From: Rapana venosa
Lineage: Eukaryota; Mollusca; Gastropoda; Neogastropoda; Muricidae
Assembly: GCA_028751875.1 (NCBI GenBank)
Contig: CM054145.1
Coordinates: forward strand, 7,083,085 to 7,147,084
Reading direction: 5' to 3'
Length of the DNA stretch: 64,000 nucleotides
In this document: positions 1 to 12,109 of the stretch, one piece after another
Layout: the number at the start of each line of letters is the position of its first letter
Numbering within the stretch: the first letter of the stretch is position 1
Made by a program: the position numbers and the translations under genes
Notes under the pieces: generated by a model
What the model saw: only the letters and a program-made list of their open reading frames with translations
Databases searched by the model: none
Told to the model about the DNA's origin: nothing

Positions 1-417
1 CCAAGGCAGGGACAGTTGTCCCTCTGTCTCTTATCTCAGAACAGTTGTGGTTGATTTTCAATAGTTTGATTAGTAGTTTTCTTCGTTGTTTTACGTGATA
101 TTGACTACATTGTTATGTTGATAGTTTACAGTTCCATTGTTACATTACTTTCCTATTGTTGATAGCCTCCACCCCCCCACCCCCCTCTCTCTCTCTGTCT
201 GTCTGTCTCTGTCTCTCTCTCTCTGTCTTGTCTAATATCACTTTTGTGAATAGATATAAAATAGAGGATACACACACTTAAAAACAAGAGAAAACCAACA
301 ACCAAGTAAACAACCAAAAATCCCAAGACTTCGCAAAACCTCTTTTTTTTCAAAGGCTTTCACATAGACAGAAAGAAAGCTCATATGCAAATATTAGGTT
401 AGGGTCACTGCACACTG

Positions 418-450
418 GGAGGGAGGGAGAGAGAGGGGGGAGAGAGAGGG

Positions 451-492
<42 letters not shown>

Positions 493-720
493 AGAGAGGA
501 GAGAGAGAGAGAGAGGAGGAGAGAGAGACGGAATACAGAGAGACATCGAGAGAGACAGAAAAGCTATATAAAAAGATAAAAACTATTTAGACACACACAT
601 ACATGCATACACACAGAGAGACAGAGAGAGAAAGAGAGAGATACACATCGGCAGAGAGAGAGATAGAGAGACAGAGACAGAGAGAAAGAAGAAGAAGGAG
701 GAAGACGAGGAGGGGGAAAG
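418..720 (+). repeat. GA/GGA-rich tract
   Basis: Purine-rich GAGAGAGAGGGG tract to 535, then interrupted GA/CA-rich sequence to 720. The preceding 1-417 is unremarkable AT-rich DNA with a short CT/GTCT run (184-230) and no gene. Confidence 0.9.
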
Positions 721-867
721 AAAAAGCAAAAAAAAAGAAACACAACAGTGTTTGTTCAAGTCGATTTGTGTACAGTGAGGTTGAAGTGGGGAAACAAGAA
801 AATGAACAGTTATTGCAATGCAAACATCAGCATGTAGTAGCGACAAATGCGTTGACAAATAATTTGT

Positions 868-1079
868 GTGTGAGTGTGTATGTGTGTGTGTCGCGCGCGC
901 GCGCGCGCACACACACACACACACTCAGAAGTTCGTGCATGTGTGCACACGCGTGTGTGTGTGCATGCTCGCACCTGTCCATCAAAATGTGTGCACACAC
1001 GCACAAACCACATCCTCCCCACCCACACCCTCCCACACCCACATACCCTTCCCACCCCCATACACACACACCACAACAC

Positions 1080-1124
<45 letters not shown>
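868..1124 (+). repeat. (TG)n(CG)n(CA)n palindrome and (CA)n array
   Basis: TGTGTGTGTGTCGCGCGCGC then CGCGCACACACACACACA (about 880-924), mirror-symmetric alternating purine-pyrimidine; 1078-1122 is a 22-unit (CA)n. Confidence 0.93.
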
Positions 1125-1462
1125 CGAGTTACATTTTCTTCTATGTATCCTCGCTTCCTATCGGTGCGTGCGCGACAGATTTTCCTAGTGACCATTACAA
1201 TTTGTCCTTGGCGACACAATTCACACACGGCGCAGAGCAGAGCAGACGCTTGTTGGGTGTCACAGGGGTAGACTCTACCATAAATATTTTGATGCTTGGT
1301 AACTGCAGTGCAAAATAATTGATTGACAGATCGCGAAGGGTTGTCACCGACAAAACGGTTAAGGGCGACGCTAGCTACTTTACTTGCCAGGCTCAGTTTT
1401 GTGTAGTATAGTGGTCAGTTTGTGTTCGTTTCTTGTTTGATTGTTTGGTGGGTTTTCTTTTG

Positions 1463-1504
<42 letters not shown>

Positions 1505-1684
1505 TGTGTGTGTGTGGTGAGAGAGAGAGATGAGAGTGAGAGTGAGGGTGGGTGGGTGGGTGGGGGAGGGAGGGAGGGAGGTTCGTGTGTGTCAAAAGTC
1601 AAGTCAAATTTATACTTCCAGATAGTACATTGAAGAAGTAATGCATTTGCTTTTTTTGTTGTTGTCCTCAAGGTTTTTTTTGGG

Positions 1685-1815
1685 GGGCGGATTGCATGGA
1701 AGTGGAAAGAAGGGATGTAAATGTGTGTGAAGGGAGGGGGAGTTGGTGGGTGAGCGTGTGTTGGTAGGGTGCGCGTGTGTGTGTATGTGTGTGTGTGTGA
1801 GGGAGAGTGGGTGGG
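1685..1815 (+). repeat. Segment duplicated at about 2432-2560
   Basis: TTGCATGGAAGTGGAAA, GATGTAAATGTGTGTGAAGG, GTTGGTGGGTGAGCGTGTG and TTGGTAGGGTGCGCGTG occur in the same order in both places. SINE-A copy 1 sits directly at the end of the first copy. Confidence 0.88.
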
Positions 1816-2110
1816 AACGGGATAGCTCAGTGGTCGGAGCACTCGCTTTCCCCCAGCCAAGTTAAGCAGCGTCGAGCGTGGTTACCACTTGGATGGGTGA
1901 CCGTTTGCGCGCCTTGGCTTCAGTACAGTTCCCCCAGTTCACCCAGCTGTAAATGGGTACCTGCCCTCTTTAGGGTCAGGGAAGGTAAAGCAGCGAGGGA
2001 GAGGAGATGGGCGCCGCCCTCAATATGCTGGCCCTAGAGAAGAGAGGTCTCTGACGCCTCGCTCCCCTACGACCTTATAGGTTATGGGACTCCTTTACCT
2101 TTACCTTTTA
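1813..2110 (+). mobile_element. SINE-A copy 1 (tRNA-like A box plus 5S rRNA-derived block)
   Basis: About 298 bp. The head carries the pol III A-box match TAGCTCAGTGG. It is followed by a block closely matching the internal promoter of 5S rRNA (GTTAAGCAGCGTCGAGC, then CTTGGATGGGTGACCG). The body contains AAATGGGTACCTGCCC, and the end has TTATGGGACTCCTTTACC with a T/A/C-rich tail. Full length by comparison with 13 other copies in the window. Confidence 0.88.
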
Positions 2111-2261
2111 CCTCAAGTAATCTATCTAGGAACAAAAACAACTTAATTAATAATATCTAACTACATTATAAACCATAACCAATAATAATAAAACTGACCC
2201 CCAAAGGGAAAAAAAACAGAGGAAAAAAACAACACACGACCAAAAACAAAACCAACATCAG

Positions 2262-2846
2262 TTGGTGGGTGAGCGTGCGTGCGTGCGTGCGTGCGTGCGT
2301 GTGTGTGTGTGTGTGTGTTGTCTTGTGTGTGTTGTCTTGTGTTTTGGGTTTGTTTGTTGTTGTTTTGTGTTGTGGTGGTTTTGGTGTTTGTTTTTTTTTT
2401 TGGTTTTTTTTTTTTTTTGGGGGGGGGGGGGTTGCATGGAAGTGGAAAAAGGGATGTAAATGTGTGTGAAGGGAGGGGGGAGTTGGTGGGTGAGCGTGTG
2501 TTGGTAGGGTGCGCGTGTGTGTGTATGTGTGTGTGTGTGAGGGAGTGGGTGGGAAAGAGAGGGAGAGAGAGAAAAGAGTGTGTATGTGTGTTTCAGTGAG
2601 TGTTTGTATGTGTGTGTGTGTGTGTGTGTCAGTGAGTGTTTGTGTGTGTACGTGTGTATATGTGTTTGTGTGTGTGTTTAGTGCGTGCGTGCGTGTGTGT
2701 GTGTGTGTATGTTTGTGTGTTTTGAGGGAGTGGGTGGGAGAGAGAGGGAGGGGGAGAGAGTGTGTTATGTGGTTTCAGTGTGTGTGTTTGTGTGTGTGTG
2801 TGTGTGTGTCAGTGAGTGTCTGTGTGTTTGTGTGTGTATATGTGTT

Positions 2847-2877
<31 letters not shown>

Positions 2878-2879
2878 TT

Positions 2880-2926
<47 letters not shown>

Positions 2927-2935
2927 ATTCTCCTT
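2262..2935 (+). repeat. GT-rich array with internal unique segment
   Basis: (GTGC)n at 2275-2300, (TG)n runs, a T/G-rich purine-free stretch at 2380-2435, and TGTGTGTGT with CAGTGAGTG and TGAGGGAG(T)GGGTGGGA modules to 2935. It includes a second copy of a 135-bp segment also present at 1685-1815. Confidence 0.9.
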
Positions 2936-2969
2936 CCCCTAAGAAAATAAATGTTCGTTTGTTCGTTAC

Positions 2970-3445
<476 letters not shown>

Positions 3446-4252
3446 CAGAGGACAAACACCAGGTTTCACTCATACCAACCCGTTTGAACACTCTCTCCTT
3501 CATGACAACACTGACACACTGACACACGCACATATACACACACGCAAGCACGCGCGCATGCACACACACACGCACGCACACACGCGCGCGCCTTTTTAAT
3601 GAATATTTCATCTCAAGTCTGACTCCCACCCGAGTGTGTGTGTGCGAGTGCGCCCGCTTGTGTGTGTGTAGTGTGTGTGTGTAGAGTGTGTGTGTGCATG
3701 CATGTGTGTGGGTGTGTTTGTGTGCATGTGTGTGCGCGCGCTCGTACGCATGCGTGTGTGTGTGTGTGTGATAACGCACACAGAGGTGTGCAGACGTCGT
3801 CCTATCGTTGTATCCATATTGTATTGTGCGGACGTCCTATCACTGTACAAGAGCGCGCGTGCTTTCGTTAAACATGCATGTGAGGATTGTTCTTCCTGTC
3901 CTTAGTTTAGCAGATGGTTTGGTCACACAAGTCAAAGGGTTTTGGTTTGGTTTGTTTTGCTTTTGTTTGGGGTCTTGGGGTTGGGGTTTTTTCTGTTGGT
4001 TTTGGGGGGGGTGGGGGGTTGGGGGTTTTTTTTTTTGGGGGGGGGGGTTGTTTGTTACATGTTATTGGGTTTTTTGTTGTGTGGGCTGTTGGGTTTTGTT
4101 TTGTTTTTTTGTTTTTTTTTGGGGGGGGTTGTTCCTCGAAAAGACCCCCGAGGTTCACCACTGGTGAGGTTTTGCGAATGAGACCGTTTTGTTTGGATTT
4201 CCTTGTATACCCTTTAAGTCACGGCAGATTTCTCTGCGTGAAATTTAGGGAT

Positions 4253-4348
<96 letters not shown>

Positions 4349-4369
4349 CTGTAAATATAATATATATAT

Positions 4370-4410
<41 letters not shown>

Positions 4411-4475
4411 TTATTGTGTGTCTGTGAGTGTGCGTGTGTGTGTGTGAGAGAGAGAGTGTATGTGTCTGTTGTTGT

Positions 4476-4523
<48 letters not shown>

Positions 4524-4551
4524 GATTCCATTCATACAATTACATAAGCCA

Positions 4552-4592
<41 letters not shown>
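4253..4592 (+). repeat. CT, TTCT, AT and CA arrays in series
   Basis: (CT)n 4253-4318, (TTTC)n 4319-4348, AT-rich palindromic tract 4355-4413, GT run, (CT)n 4478-4520, (CA)n 4557-4592. The block begins at a SINE-B 3' scrap (TTAAGTCACGGCAGATTTC, 4215-4233). Confidence 0.92.
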
Positions 4593-4593
<1 letters not shown>

Positions 4594-5099
4594 TGCGCCA
4601 GGTCACTCCCTGATCCACCCACCCCCAGTATTCTTCTTCTTCACCCATGAAGTCACTGCTACCTTCACTCCAGGCTACTACTCCCAGAGAGATTACCTAC
4701 TGGGCCTGGTTTAAGCCTATTAAAGCCAAAACCACAACCCCCCCTCTCCCTCACCCACCACCACCCTCTCCCTCACCCACCCACCCCCACCACCACAACC
4801 ACCCATCTCCCTACCCCCCCCCCCCCTCTCCCCCCTGTTATGCGGAAAGTGTTGACCGTGATAACTCCTACAGGTTACATCATGTAGCTTGACACAGGTC
4901 ACTGCTCCGCTACTTTATACCTTTTCCTGCCAGAGTTGGCTGACCACCAAGTGGCTTGTGTCCTTATAAAGTGAACGAGGGGCTCTTTTCATAGCCATAG
5001 ACGGAAACTATAGTAAGTGTAGAACGTAAGGGAAAAAAGGTTCCTTGCATAACATATTATGCGGTCGTAGGGGAGCGAGACTTCAGAGGGTAAAAAGAT

Positions 5100-5389
5100 A
5101 AAGGCGTTTCCTTAATAACCCATGCGGTCGTTTAGGGAGCGAGGCGTCAGAGACCTAACTTCTCTAGGGGCCAGCGTATTCAGGGCGGCACCCATCTCCT
5201 CTCCCTCGCTGCTTTACCTTCCCTGACCTTAAAGAGGGCAGGTAGCCATTTACAGCTGGGGGACTGTACTGAAGCCATGGTGCGCAAAGAGACGGTTCAC
5301 CCATCCACTTGGTAACCACGCTCGATGCTGCTTTAACCTTAACTTGGGGGAAAAGCGAGTGCTCTGACCACTGAGCTATCCCGTTCCCG
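5100..5389 (-). mobile_element. SINE-A copy 2
   Basis: Near full-length copy of the 5S/tRNA-like SINE, inverted relative to copy 1. A second 3'-terminal scrap of the same family (about 5048-5090, GCGGTCGTAGGGGAGCGAG) directly precedes it, suggesting two insertions or a partial duplication. Confidence 0.85.
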
Positions 5390-5419
5390 TGAATTGAAGT
5401 ACGTAAAACACTTCACTAA

Positions 5420-5915
5420 ATGCAAAACTTGGCCCAGGCCAAAAGCTGTATCAGTTATTGATGTCAGCTAATTGCCAAGGCCTACAGTAAAATATTGTTA
5501 TGTTGTGTTGAGATTGCCTTCAGCCATGACAAGCTCTTAACATAACAACCTGCACTCTTCTTTAAAGGGGAAACAAATCCTCTGAAGTTGGAGTGTGGCT
5601 GCCTATATGACAAGGTACTTGTAAAACAGTCATACACGCAAACTTCTCATTCAATGTGCAATTTCAAATATTACAGTGATTCCCAGGCAGGTGGGATGAG
5701 TCAGTGAGTCAGAGTGCACATTCTGGGTGACCACCAGAGTGTTAAGCTGGGGAACGCACAACGACAACAATGAATGCAAAGCTTCTCATCCAGTGTGCAA
5801 TTTCATATCTCACTGTGAGTGGTTTCCAGGTGGGACGATGATGAGTGAGTGAGTCACGAGTGCACATTCGAAGAACCACCCCAGAGCGTGTTAAGCTGGG
5901 GAACGCACAACAAGC
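5420..5915 (+). repeat. Repeat J: ~500-bp interspersed repeat containing a twofold ~140-bp block
   Basis: The block with TGCAATTTCA, CAGTGAGTCAGAGTGCACATTC and TTAAGCTGGGGAACGCACAAC occurs at 5631-5761 and again at 5768-5910. The same family appears inverted at 19085-19440 (GCGTTCCCCAGCTTTACACC; AGTTAGCTGACGTCAATAAC versus TCAGTTATTGATGTCAGC here). Confidence 0.82.
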
Positions 5916-6129
5916 CAAGTCAAGTCAAGTCTGTTGCTGGTCTCGTGTCTATAAATAGCAAGAGGGCTTCTTTCTTTCTCTTTTCTTTCTTTCTTTTTTG
6001 GCATAATGACCCAACAGGCGTGGTGAAAGAGTGTTAACAGCAGCAACTAACTTACAGGGTCTGCTTATGTTGTAATCAGATTTGGTCATAGTTTGGGTAC
6101 AGTGCTTTAGCGGGTCATCGAATTATAGG

Positions 6130-6345
6130 ACTAGGAGGGAGAGAGGGAGGGGGAGAGGGAGAGATAGAGGTGAGGGAGAGACAGAGGGAGGGAGAGAGGG
6201 AGGGAGGGAGAGAGAGGGAGGGAGAGACAGAGGGAGGAGGGAGGGGAGAGAGGGGGAGAGAGAGAGGGAGGAGGGAGAGAAAGGGACGGAGAGAGAGAGA
6301 GGGAGAAATAGAGGGGGAGAGAAAGAGAAGGGAGAATGGGGAGAC
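6130..6345 (+). repeat. GGGA/GAGA purine tract
   Basis: GGGAGAGAGGGAGGGAG with variants; ends at a CA-rich stretch to 6390. Confidence 0.92.
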
Positions 6346-6499
6346 AGACAGATAGACACAAGCGCGCGCGTGCGCACACACACACATTAATGAGAGAGAG
6401 AAGGGGGAGGCAGATCTGGGAGTAGGGGAAGGGGGAGGGGGAATGTGTAAGTAAGTGTGTGTGTATGAGTGTCCATGTGTATGTACATGTATGTACGTA

Positions 6500-6676
6500 C
6501 GCTCACAGAACATCTTGCGCACACGTTAAAACCCGCTCCGCTTTTCGGAAGAGTAGGCCATTGTGTGCCGGTGGGAAGGGATGACAAACTTGACAAAACT
6601 GCATACACACGGGGACTGGATGTAATAAAGCACATGAGTGCTTATTTCATTATCCTCGAAATAAAAGAAAGACGAT
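6500..6676 (+). mobile_element. SINE-C 3' part
   Basis: Begins inside the body (ACATCTTGCGCACACG) and ends TTCATTATCCTCGAAATAAA; head and core missing. Confidence 0.8.
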
Positions 6677-6719
6677 AAATAAATGAAACACACACACACA
6701 CACACACACAAAGAACCGT

Positions 6720-6721
<2 letters not shown>

Positions 6722-6792
<71 letters not shown>

Positions 6793-6955
6793 CTTTCTCT
6801 CTCTCTTATAATGCACCACAGACATAAAGCGTAAACCCGATACATGTACTTCAATCTACAGCAGACGGACGGTAATAATTATAAATATGTTTTTGTTTTG
6901 TTTTGTTTAATGTCCATTCACTACTTGGTGATATAGACACCCACATTTAAACCAA

Positions 6956-7003
<48 letters not shown>

Positions 7004-7010
7004 TTCTCTC

Positions 7011-7045
<35 letters not shown>

Positions 7046-7088
7046 ATATATATAATATATATATATATTATATATATATATATATATA
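6722..7088 (+). repeat. CT arrays and AT palindrome
   Basis: (CT)n at 6722-6790 and 6955-7010, then 7011-7088 (AT)n with TATTATA interruptions that can fold on itself. Confidence 0.92.
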
Positions 7089-7344
7089 TTGAGAGAAAGA
7101 GAGAGAGAGACTAACTATAATAGAGGTCTTACTGGGGAGGAATATGTAACCTCAACAACTGATATTATGAATTGCGGAGAGTCATATAAAACTTCTTGAA
7201 CAGTGGCAATTTAAAAAATAAATATAATTATATTCCTCTCCTTTTAAACAGGTCAATAAGAATTGGGCAATCAAACAATAAATGGTGGATTGAAAGTGGT
7301 TGAGAAGAGCAACATGAATATAAATATGTAACGAAAAGAAGAAA

Positions 7345-7622
7345 TGACTCGCGTCACATCACACCACATTACAACACATCACACCACATCACATCACATC
7401 CCAACACACCACATCCCATCACATCCCATGACATATCACATCACCTCGTATATCACATCAATACACATCACATGATATATCATATCACATCAAATAAAAC
7501 ATCGTATCACATCACATAAAACATCACATATTACGTCACATCACTACATATCATATTACGTCACATCACTACATATCACATTACATACCACACCACACAT
7601 CCCATCACACCACAACACAACA
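7345..7622 (+). repeat. ACATC/CACAC degenerate minisatellite
   Basis: CACATCACACCACATCACAT with scattered ATATC and ACGTC variants over ~280 bp. Confidence 0.9.
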
Positions 7623-7848
7623 TCACACAATCCTTCGGATGAGACTATAAACCGAGGCCCCGTGTGCGAACGCACGCAGAACAACGTACGCACACGTTAA
7701 ATCCTGTTCCGCTTTTCGTAAGAGTAGGCCATTGTGTGCCGGTGGGAACAGATGACAGAATTTACAAAACCGCATACACACGGGGACTGGATGTTTTAAA
7801 AAAAAAGCACATGAGTGCTGATTCCATTATCCTCGATATAAAAGACTA
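7622..7848 (+). mobile_element. SINE-C from core to tail
   Basis: Starts at CCTTCGGATGAGACTATAAA and ends CATTATCCTCGATATAAAAG; 5' truncated exactly at the core. Confidence 0.8.
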
Positions 7849-8099
7849 AAGAAATGAACGTAAATCAATAAACAATAATTCTACTTTACTCACAGTCTGT
7901 ATTCATCTTCTCCTTGACTGCTGTGTGTCCTTGTTCCTGTGTGTTTGGCTCAAGTCGTACGCTCTTCTAACAGCGACCTGAAGAATATATATTATATATA
8001 TATACAGTCTTGTCTGACCCAACAACAACAAAAAAACTGCCGAAAATCTTCCTCCTCCCTCCTGCCCTTAGTCGAATGCTGTTGGCCTGGCGAAGGGCT

Positions 8100-8323
8100 T
8101 GCTTCTTCTTTCTTCTTCTTCTTTCTTTCTTTCTTTCTTCTTCTTCTTCTTCTTCTTCTTCTTCTTCTTCTTCTTCTTCTTCTGCTGTGCATTCTCCTCT
8201 TCTTCTTCCATTCTTCTTCTTCTTTCTCCTCCTCCTTCTTCATCGTTTTCTTTTTCTTTCTTTCTTTCTTCTTCTCCTTCTGTGCATCCTCCTCTTCCTC
8301 CCTCTTCGTTTTCTTCTTCTTCT

Positions 8324-8397
<74 letters not shown>
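8100..8397 (+). repeat. TTC array followed by CT array
   Basis: (TTC)n with TTTC and TCC variants to about 8325, then (CT)n to 8396. Confidence 0.94.
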
Positions 8398-8398
<1 letters not shown>

Positions 8399-8418
8399 AT
8401 ATCTCTAAGGGTGGGTAA

Positions 8419-8714
8419 AAAGGTAACGGTAAAGGAGTCCCATAACATATAAGGTCGTAGGGGAGCGAGGCGTCAGGGACCTCACTTCTCTAGGGCCAGC
8501 ATATTGAGGGCGGCGCCCATCTCCTCTCCCTCGCTGCTTTACCTTCCCTAACCCTAAAGAGGGCAGGTACCCATTTACAGCTGGGTGAACTGGGGGAACT
8601 GTACTGAAGCCAAGGCGCGCAAACGGGCACCCATCCAACTGGTAACCACGCTCGACGCTGCTTAACTTGGCTGGGGGAAAGCGAGTGCTCCGACCACTGA
8701 GCTATCCCGTCCCC
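8419..8714 (-). mobile_element. SINE-A copy 3
   Basis: Full-length copy: 3' end TAAAGGAGTCCCATAACATA on the plus strand, 5' head GAGCTATCCCGTCCCC. It lies between a 300-bp TTC/CT array and a fragment of SINE-C. Confidence 0.87.
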
Positions 8715-8819
8715 TAAGGGTGGGGACTGGATGTAAAAAAGCACATGGGTGCTATTCATTATCCTCGAAATAAAAGAATTTGTCATTGTCAATAAAAGAA
8801 TTTGTCATTGTCATTGTCT

Positions 8820-9200
8820 TTTTCTTTTCTTTCTTTCTTCTTTCCCCCCTCCTCCTCTTCTTCTCCTTCCTCGTTTTCTCCTCCTCCTCCTTTCTTTCTT
8901 TCTTTCTTTCTTCTTCTGTGCATCCTCCTCCTTCTTCTTCTACTTCTTTCTTTCTTCTTCTCCTTCTTTCCCCCCTCCTCCTCTTCTCCTTCCTCGTTTT
9001 CTCCCCCTCCTTCTTCTTTCTTTCTTTCTTCTTCTTCTGTGCATCCTCCTCCTCCATCTTCTACTTATTCTTTTCTTTCTTTTTTTTTTTTCTTTCTTTC
9101 TTTCTTCTTCCCTCCTCCTTCTTCTCCTTCTACTACTCCTCCTCCTCCTCTTGTCTTCTTCTTTCTCTTCTTCTTCTTCTTTCTGTCTTTCTTTCTTGGT
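8820..9200 (+). repeat. TTC/TTTC/TCC array with repeated submodules
   Basis: Modules such as TTCTGTGCATCCTCCTCC recur at 8915, 9037 and, in the neighbouring array, 8279, showing that both TTC arrays share an origin. Confidence 0.9.
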
Positions 9201-9352
9201 CGTGAAACGCTCAGACAGCAACATCCCGAGGCCCTAACAAAATTGATGCTGCCGTGCGCTGAAGGCCCTCCGGGGACCCAAAGAGTTTGTCCTTGGTGAA
9301 AACAACTGACCCTTCAGACTCCCTTCTGCACGGTAGAAAGGACAGGCCACCA

Positions 9353-10918
9353 CCATTCTGTCCTGTCCTGTCCCGTCCTCTCTCTGTCCTGTCCCTGTCC
9401 TGTTCTGTCCTGTCCTGTCCCTATCCTGCATTATCCTGTCCTGTCCCTATCCTGTCCTGTCCTATCCTGTCCCTGCCCTGTCCTATCCTGTCCCTATCCT
9501 GTCCTGCCCCTATCCTGTCCCTGCCCTACCCTGTCCTATCCCTGCCCTATCCTGTCCTTGCCCAGTCCTGTCCTGTCCCTGCCCTATCCTGTCCTGTCCC
9601 TATCCTGTCCTGTCCCTGCCCTGTCCTGCCTATCCTGTACCTGCCCTGTCATATCCTGTCCCCCCGCCCTATCCTGTCCTGTCCTATCCTGTCCTGTCCC
9701 TGCCCTGTCCTGTCCCTATCCTGTACCGGGGCCCCGTCATATCCTGTCCCTGCCCTATCCTGTCCTGTCCTATCCTGTCCCTGCCCTGCCCTGTCCTGTC
9801 CTGTCCCTGTTCCTGCCCTGTCCTGTCCTGTCATGTTCCTGCCCTGTCCTGTCCTGTCCTGTCCCTAAACCTGTCCCTGTCCTGTCCTATCCTGCCCTGC
9901 CCTGTCTATCCGTCCCTGTACCTGCCTTGTCCCTGATCCCTTCCTGTACCTTTCCCCTTGTGCTATCCTGTCCCTGGGCCCTGTCCCTCCCCTGTCCCTG
10001 TCCTTTCCTGTCCTATCCTGTCCCCCGCACCTGCCTTGTCTGTCCCTATCCTGTACCTGCCCTGTCCTATCCTGTCCCTGCCCTGTCCTCTCCTGTCCTA
10101 ATCCTGTCCCTGCCCTGCCCTGTCCTGTCCTGTCTTTCCTGCCCTGTCCTGTCCTGTCATGTTCCTGCCCTGTCCTGTCCCCGTCCTGTCCCTATCCTGT
10201 CCCTGTCCTCTTCCCATCCCTGCCCTGCCCTGTCCTATCCTGTCCCTGCCTTGTCCTGTCCCTATCCTGTACCTGCCCTGTCCTATCCTGTCCCTGCCCT
10301 GTCCTCTCCTGTCCTATCCTGTCCCCGTCCTGTTCCTGTCCTATCCCTGCACCTGCCTTGTCCTGTCCCTATCCTGTACCTCCCTGTCCTATCCTGTCCC
10401 TGCCCTGTCCTCTCCTGTCCTATCCTTTTTTCCCCGTTCCTATCCTATCCTGTCCCTGCACCTGCCTTGTCCTGTCCCTATCCTGTACCCTGCCCTGTCA
10501 TATCCTGTCCCTGCCCTATCCCGTCCCTACCCTATCCCCGCCCTATCCTGTCCCTACCCTATCCTGCCCTGCCCTTATCCTGTCCCCGCCGTCTGATCCC
10601 GTCCCTGCCCTAATCCTTTCCCTGCCCTATCCTGTCCCTATCCTGTCCCTGCCCTATCCTGTCCCTGCCCTATCCTGTCCCCTGCCCTATCGTGTCCTGT
10701 CCCTATCCTGTCCTGCCCTATCCTGTCCCTATCCTGTCCTGCCCTATCCTGTCCCTGCCCTATCCTGTCCCTATCCTGTCCCTGCCCTATCCTGTCCCTG
10801 CCCTATCGTGTCCTGTCCCTATCGTGTCCCTGCCCTATCCTGTCCCTGCCCTGTCGTGTCCCTATCCTGTACCTGCCCTGTCATATCCTGTCCCTGCCCT
10901 ATCCTGTCCTGTCCCGCC
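9353..10918 (+). repeat. 1.57-kb CCTGT/CCTAT/CCCTG minisatellite
   Basis: Degenerate 5-6 bp units such as CCTGT, CCCTAT and CCCTGC fill the interval almost without interruption. The complementary strand is GGGACAGGATAGGGCAGGG-like. The long plus-strand open frames (repeating S-C-P-V-L and L-P-Y-P) are by-products of a stop-free pentamer and are not genes. Confidence 0.95.
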
Positions 10919-11398
10919 AAAATAAGGAACACGAGGAGGCTCGGAGAACAAGCTCTGTATACAGAAACAGAAGCCAGGAGACCACTGTCAGAAGGCTGTC
11001 CTGCAAATTAGAATTTTACGTGATATGTGGGGGGAGGGTGTTGGGTGGGGTTGTGTGGGGGGGGGGGGGGGAGGGATGTATGTGCACATGTGAGTGTGTG
11101 TGTGTCGCGCGCGCGCATGCATAAAGTGTTGGGGGGGTGCGTAGGGTGTGTGTGTGTGTGTGCGCGCGCTCGTGCGTGCCTACATTATGAAAGGATTTAA
11201 AGCGTAATCACGTGTATTTTTTTTATAAGAAAAGGGAGAGCAGACAGCAAGGTAAGTAGGTAACAATGACAAATTCTTTTATTTCAAGGATGATGAATAA
11301 GCACCAATGTGCTTTTTTTTGTTTTAACCTAGTCCCTGCGCCCTCAGTCATACATCATATATGATGATAAAATAAACCCAATATCCATACATTCACAC

Positions 11399-11429
<31 letters not shown>

Positions 11430-11844
11430 GAAAAACCACACACACACAAAACCCACAAGAAACCACACAAAAAAAAAAAAAAAAAACCCAAAAAATAAAA
11501 CAAAGGGAAAACAAAAACCACCAAAAAAAACTTTTAAAAAAACTAACAGCAAAGAAACTAAAAAACAAATTAAACCATACCTTAATGAGCTGGAAAATGA
11601 GACGCAGAGGGCTTGGGTGAGGAGAAGAAGGGAGACGAGTAAAGAAGGGAAGAAACAAATGAACAAGAAGAAGGAGGTGATGAGCATGATAAACGTGGAA
11701 CTTAAGGATTGTCAGACGCTCAACGGCAGCGCAACGCAATTTTCGCTCATGTGACAGACAGCAATGGCTTGCTGGGAAACGTTCCACCAAGAAAAAGAAG
11801 ACGAAGAAATAAAAAATGAGGTGAGTGAGGTGAGTAGATATCAC

Positions 11845-12053
11845 TCACACACACACACACACACGAGTGAGGGAGAGATAGAGGAGAGAGAGAGGAGAGA
11901 GAGAGAGAGAGAGAGAGAACGGGAAAATACGGAGAGAGAGAGGGGGGGGGGGGGGGGGAGTTGAGACAGAGAGGGAGAGAGAAAGAGAGAGGGGGGGGGG
12001 GGGGGGAAAGAGAAGGGGGAAGAGACACACAGAGAGTGAGGCACAGATAATAT

Positions 12054-12109
<56 letters not shown>

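Noticed and set aside
1845..1905. Possible 5S rRNA gene
   Set aside because: Only the internal-promoter half of 5S is present and it recurs inside 14 copies of a SINE with conserved flanks; no complete 5S is seen.
9287..11011. Long plus-strand open frames with S-C-P-V-L/Y-P repeats
   Set aside because: They are the stop-free translation of a pentamer minisatellite, open in all three frames; no start context or non-repeat peptide.
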